Positions 13,930 to 16,975 of a stretch of 16,975 nucleotides of DNA are shown in pieces. The DNA comes from QALR01 sp045124015 (lineage in GTDB: Bacteria; Bacillota; Clostridia; Oscillospirales; CAG-272). The stretch lies in contig JBGVLA010000188.1 in NCBI GenBank assembly GCA_045124015.1, positions 1 to 16,975 on the forward strand, in the 5' to 3' direction. The notes under the pieces were generated by a model that did no database searches, was not told the origin of the DNA, and saw nothing but the letters and a program-made list of their open reading frames with translations. Every line of letters begins with the position of its first letter. The stretch's first letter is position 1. Both the position numbers and the translations under genes were made by a program.

Positions 13930-14635
13930 CCACAAAATATGGCTTGACCACATTGCAAATGACGAGGTGGGAATCCGTTTGCAGGGGGCGCTTGAGATCG
14001 CCGCCCCCGAGCCGAATATGACCGCCGTTACCGTGCCCGGAAGAAACGGAGATCTGCATTATTATGACGGATCGTACAAAAACAGACCTGCGGGCGTCGG
14101 TGCGTACGTTTACCGTCCCGAAGACGTAAAGGACGCTTTCGGAGAGATCCATGAATGGCTTTTTAGCGCGGTCGGATATCGCAGAATCGAAACGGATGAC
14201 GACTCCCAACATTTTATGCTAGGGAGAATCCAAAACGGCGCGGATATCGCCGCAAGGCTAAATCGGCTCGCGCCGTTCCGTTTGCAGTTTGACTGCAAGC
14301 CTCAACGTTTTTTGATATACGGCGAGGACACCATCAGCATCGAGGGCAATACAACGCTATACAACCCTACGATCTATACGGCACAGCCGATATACAAAAT
14401 ATTCGGAGCGGGAGACGGAAAGATCACCGTCGGCGCGTATGAAATGGAGATCGTCGGCATGGAGGAGTACCTGATCTTCGATGCCGAGACGGAAAACGCT
14501 TATAAAGGCAAAGTCAATCAAAACCATAAAATCTACTGCCCGAGGGGAATGCCCTTTGAGGGTGGTGGACAGCCTATCAATTTTTCGGGCGGTATCACCA
14601 AAATTGAAATCATACCGAGGTGGTGGGAGCTATGA
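13922..14635 (+). CDS. Distal tail protein (Dit), 237 aa
   Basis: Hub protein that caps the tail tube and carries the baseplate. The N-terminal belt domain has PGRNGDLHYYDGSYKN (39-54), a clear Dit signature, then FGEIHEWLFSAVGYRRIETD and the hallmark QFDCKPQRFL (about 122-131). The C-terminal galectin-like part includes NTTLYNPTIYTAQPIYKIFG and ends FSGGITKIEIIPRWWEL. Length is near that of TP901-1/SPP1-type Dit without carbohydrate-binding insertions. The ATG overlaps the tape measure stop by eight bases and has GGAGG upstream. The stop overlaps the Tal ATG (ATGA). Confidence 0.93.
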   Translation: MVNHKIWLDHIANDEVGIRLQGALEIAAPEPNMTAVTVPGRNGDLHYYDGSYKNRPAGVGAYVYRPEDVKDAFGEIHEWLFSAVGYRRIETDDDSQHFMLGRIQNGADIAARLNRLAPFRLQFDCKPQRFLIYGEDTISIEGNTTLYNPTIYTAQPIYKIFGAGDGKITVGAYEMEIVGMEEYLIFDAETENAYKGKVNQNHKIYCPRGMPFEGGGQPINFSGGITKIEIIPRWWEL

Positions 14636-16461
14636 GACCGATCTTACATGACGCAGACGAGCGTCTTTTCAACCACAACGGCGTGGGCGTTCTTGCTGAT
14701 GCGACGTATTGCATCGTTTCCGAAACGCTCAACGGTGGTTACGAGCTCGAAATGCGATATCCCATCGAAGGAATCCATTTTGAACACATCAAAAACCGCA
14801 TGATCATTTTGGCAAAGCCAAACCGAACAGATCCACTGCAACCGTTTCGAATTTATCGCATCACAAAGCCGATGCTTGGCATCGTTACGGTTTACGCAGA
14901 GCATATTTCTTATGACCTTGCCGGAATCCCGGTTGATCCGTTCACGGCGGCAAGTGCCGTGGACGCTATGGAGAAGATACACGAAAACTCTGCCATTGAA
15001 AATCCGTTCACTTTCATTTCCGAAAAAGAAACGGAAGCGGATATGAACATCATCGAACCGAGAAGCGCCAAAGCATGCCTCTTGGGGCAGAGTGGAAGCC
15101 TTATCGATACTTACGCGGGCGAGCTGTATTATGACCGCTATACCGTTAAATTTTTGCCGAAACGCGGAGAAGATAACGGCGTTCGCATCGTTTACGGAAA
15201 AAACCTGACCGATTTACGGCAGGAAGAAAACAACGCAAACGTTTGCACGGGCATCTATCCCTATGCGACAGATATTGACGGTAAGGTTTGGACCTTGACC
15301 GAAAAAATTATCCGTGCGGAAGGCGATTTCGGCTATGAAAAAATCAAGACACGAGATTTTTCCGCTGATTTTGAGGACGGAACGGTTACGGAGTCTGCGC
15401 TCCGTGAAAAGGCAACGAATTATATTAAAAACAACGATATCGGAAAGCCTTCGGTCAGTATCCATATCGCTTTCGCGCATCTTGCCGACACAGAGGAATA
15501 CAAAAATATCACGTTTTTGGAAGACGTCGCTCTTGGTGATACCGTTTCGGTGCTTTTCCCCAAGATGGGTGTTTCGTCTTCTGCGAGATGTGTTCAGACT
15601 GTTTTTAACGTGCTGACCGATAAATATGAAAAGATCACGCTCGGGAAGGTTAGCAAAAAAATATCAGATGATCTGATCGATATTCCCTCAAGGGAAGAAA
15701 TCAAAAAGGATGAAATCGCGCAGGAATCCAAGCTTATGGCGGCGATCAAACGTGCTACCGAGCTTCTTAACGGCGCGAACGGCGGTGTTTTTGAAATTCT
15801 CGACGAGAATGGCGACGGCATCAACGATGCATGGATTATTCGTTCCTATGACAGCCAAAAATTCATCAAGGCGACAAGGGACGGTATCGGCATCACCTTG
15901 GACGGCGGAAAAACATATATAAACGCCATCACAAATGAGGGAATCAATGCAAATGCGATCACTGTTGGAACGATCGACGCAGATAGGATCGATGCGAAAA
16001 AACTCGTTATTGATGCAGGACAAGTGGAAGGAAAGCTTTCGGCAAAACAAATTGACGTTGAAGAGCTGACGTCGTTAATCATGACTGCAGAGCGTGTGCT
16101 GACGTTCATTGCGAAAGCAGACACTATTACGGCAAAGACGATTATAGTAAATACACTATTGAGTTTGAATGCCAAAAACATCGAAAATGTGAAGGATATT
16201 TTGATATCGGGGGATATTCAAGGCTATTCATATAAAATTTTACAAAACGGAAGTCATGAATTTACAGGCGGTGGGTCGCTTCGCGGATCGTGGAATATTG
16301 ATGGGTATGTTTTGACCGATGCGTTTAGAGAAACGATGAAAAGCTATGTGCTTCGAACGGAAGCTGAAAACATAGCAGAAGAAAAAGTGGCCACACTGGA
16401 ACATTGGGTAACGGAACAGATCAACAATATAAAAGGAAGGCTTGATGCCTTGGAGGGATAA
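14632..16461 (+). CDS. Tail-associated protein (Tal), prophage endopeptidase tail family, 609 aa
   Basis: Trimeric tail tip protein that plugs the tube below Dit. Residues 1 to about 350 form the gp27-like hub: MRPILHDADERLFNHNGVGV, then YELEMRYPIEGIHFEHIKNR, QPFRIYRITKPMLGIVTVYA and ITLGKVSKKISDDLID. After about residue 350 comes an extended region: an FEILDENGDGINDAWIIRSYD segment, then repeated short strands (ITNEGINANAITVGTIDADR, IDAKKLVIDAGQVEG) typical of trimeric fibre stems, and a final coiled coil (EEKVATLEHWVTEQINNIKG). I see no clear peptidase catalytic motif, so degradation of peptidoglycan is not shown. ATG 14632 is chosen over GTG 14620 because of the ATGA overlap with Dit. Confidence 0.9.
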   Translation: MRPILHDADERLFNHNGVGVLADATYCIVSETLNGGYELEMRYPIEGIHFEHIKNRMIILAKPNRTDPLQPFRIYRITKPMLGIVTVYAEHISYDLAGIPVDPFTAASAVDAMEKIHENSAIENPFTFISEKETEADMNIIEPRSAKACLLGQSGSLIDTYAGELYYDRYTVKFLPKRGEDNGVRIVYGKNLTDLRQEENNANVCTGIYPYATDIDGKVWTLTEKIIRAEGDFGYEKIKTRDFSADFEDGTVTESALREKATNYIKNNDIGKPSVSIHIAFAHLADTEEYKNITFLEDVALGDTVSVLFPKMGVSSSARCVQTVFNVLTDKYEKITLGKVSKKISDDLIDIPSREEIKKDEIAQESKLMAAIKRATELLNGANGGVFEILDENGDGINDAWIIRSYDSQKFIKATRDGIGITLDGGKTYINAITNEGINANAITVGTIDADRIDAKKLVIDAGQVEGKLSAKQIDVEELTSLIMTAERVLTFIAKADTITAKTIIVNTLLSLNAKNIENVKDILISGDIQGYSYKILQNGSHEFTGGGSLRGSWNIDGYVLTDAFRETMKSYVLRTEAENIAEEKVATLEHWVTEQINNIKGRLDALEG

Positions 16462-16887
16462 ATGAAATTTGAAGAAATAACCGCCGATATCACGGCGGAT
16501 GAGATTTTGAGGCAAGCTTGGAGAAAAGGAAAGGTGCTATCTATCATCATCGGTGTGCCTGTCTATGCGGTTTTAAGGATGCGCCATAAAAAAATGAAAG
16601 TGTACCGAGGGATTCCGTATATTGACGTTGGTATGAATTGGGGAGGATTTTCCTGCGGTTGGTTTTTTGTTTGCTCAAAAACAGCTTCTATAAAAACAAA
16701 AAATCATGAAATCGGGCATCTTATTCAAAATGCAAAGGTTGGCGGTTTCAAAATGCTTGCGATGACGGTTTTTTCGATGTTCCGATACCACACAAGAAAG
16801 CTTTTGCGCATCAAGACTCCGTATGATGCCTGGTGGTTTGAGGAACAGGCGACGAAGCTCGGAAAAGAATGGAAAGGGGATGAATAA
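16462..16887 (+). CDS. HExxH-motif small protein, possible zinc metallopeptidase, 141 aa
   Basis: I do not know a named family, but the central sequence KNHEIGHLIQ (80-89) contains the zinc-peptidase motif HExxH (H82, E83, H86). Further down, PYDAWWFEEQATKLG (120-134) holds acidic residues E127/E128 that could be a third zinc ligand as in gluzincins; this is inference. Hydrophobic stretches at 26-39 (LSIIIGVPVYAVLR) and 61-71 and 97-107 suggest membrane contact. There is no signal peptide by eye. ATG follows the Tal stop directly (TAAATG), with GGAGGG upstream. The gene sits between Tal and BppU, an unusual place, where it might be a tail-borne peptidase, a maturation protease, or a lysogeny cargo gene. 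Base composition is more A/T-rich than neighbouring tail genes. Confidence 0.6.
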   Translation: MKFEEITADITADEILRQAWRKGKVLSIIIGVPVYAVLRMRHKKMKVYRGIPYIDVGMNWGGFSCGWFFVCSKTASIKTKNHEIGHLIQNAKVGGFKMLAMTVFSMFRYHTRKLLRIKTPYDAWWFEEQATKLGKEWKGDE

Positions 16888-16889
16888 TA

Positions 16890-16975
16890 GTGCAGATCAC
16901 TCGAAGAATTAAAATAGATTTTGCAAGGGAATCTCATACGGTCAAGATCTTTGCGAGACAGGGCGATATCAACTC
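16890..16975 (+). CDS. BppU-like upper baseplate protein, N terminus only
   Basis: Partial gene cut by the end of the window. From GTG 16890 the product reads RRIKIDFARESHTVKIFARQ then GDINS; the basic I/V-K-I-D start and the ARQGD turn match the N-terminal domain of phage baseplate upper proteins (BppU, as in TP901-1), which attach receptor-binding proteins to Dit. AAAGGGGA (16873-16880) gives a nine-base spacing to the GTG. The preceding gene ends three bases before. Only 28 complete residues are visible, so the family call is moderate. Confidence 0.65.
   Translation, partial: MQITRRIKIDFARESHTVKIFARQGDIN

Noticed and set aside
14632..16461. Peptidoglycan hydrolase domain in Tal
   Set aside because: The prophage endopeptidase tail family name comes from a few members; I see no catalytic motif such as NlpC/P60, M23 or lysozyme in this copy.
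16482..16500. CCGCCG-ATATCA-CGGCGG hairpin near the start of the HExxH gene
   Set aside because: Short arms that follow from the repeated ITAD codons; no terminator or operator context.

Overview
The window is the late (packaging, head and tail) region of a tailed phage or prophage with siphovirus architecture. Every supported gene is on the + strand. Genes are packed tightly, many joined by ATGA, GTGA or TTGA stop/start overlaps, and most have strong purine-rich Shine-Dalgarno sites. Protein types (SPP1-like portal and gp7, GP20-type scaffold, TP901-1-like Dit/Tal/BppU) point to a Bacillota host, most likely a clostridial gut bacterium. The host assignment is inference; no host gene, integrase, att site, tRNA, rRNA or CRISPR array is present.

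Layout. 1-795: 3' part of a reverse transcriptase that begins upstream. 779-1719: four small genes (two of unknown function, one 48-residue Trp-rich micro-gene, one XRE-type helix-turn-helix regulator whose coding sequence contains a 31-bp near-perfect palindrome). 1725-2918: ParB-N domain fused to an adenine-type DNA methyltransferase. 2911-4588: small and large terminase. 4641-7506: portal, gp7/MuF-like minor head protein and an HK97-gp10-like protein. 7507-7849: a self-contained cassette (terminator, TTGACA/TAAAAT promoter, 51-residue Com-like zinc-finger gene, long-stem terminator) inserted in the structural operon. 7850-9349: scaffold and major capsid protein. 9374-10532: adaptor, stopper and tail terminator. 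10544-11858: tail tube protein and the G / G-T tail assembly chaperones, probably linked by a -1 frameshift. 11845-16461: tape measure, Dit and Tal. 16462-16887: a small HExxH protein. 16890 to the end: the start of a BppU-like upper baseplate protein.

Together: terminase docks on the portal and packages DNA into a capsid built from MCP on the scaffold; adaptor, stopper and terminator join the head to a tail tube whose length is set by the tape measure with help from the G/GT chaperones; Dit, Tal and BppU form the adsorption end. The accessory genes (RT, methyltransferase, XRE regulator, Com-like cassette, HExxH protein) are the variable cargo.

The points most worth following up are the RT with an atypical LGNQINQ motif (possible diversity-generating element whose template and target lie outside the window), the palindrome inside the regulator gene, the Com-like moron, the hairpin whose U-tract touches the portal start codon and buries its ribosome site, and the hairpin holding the stop codon of the tail chaperone.
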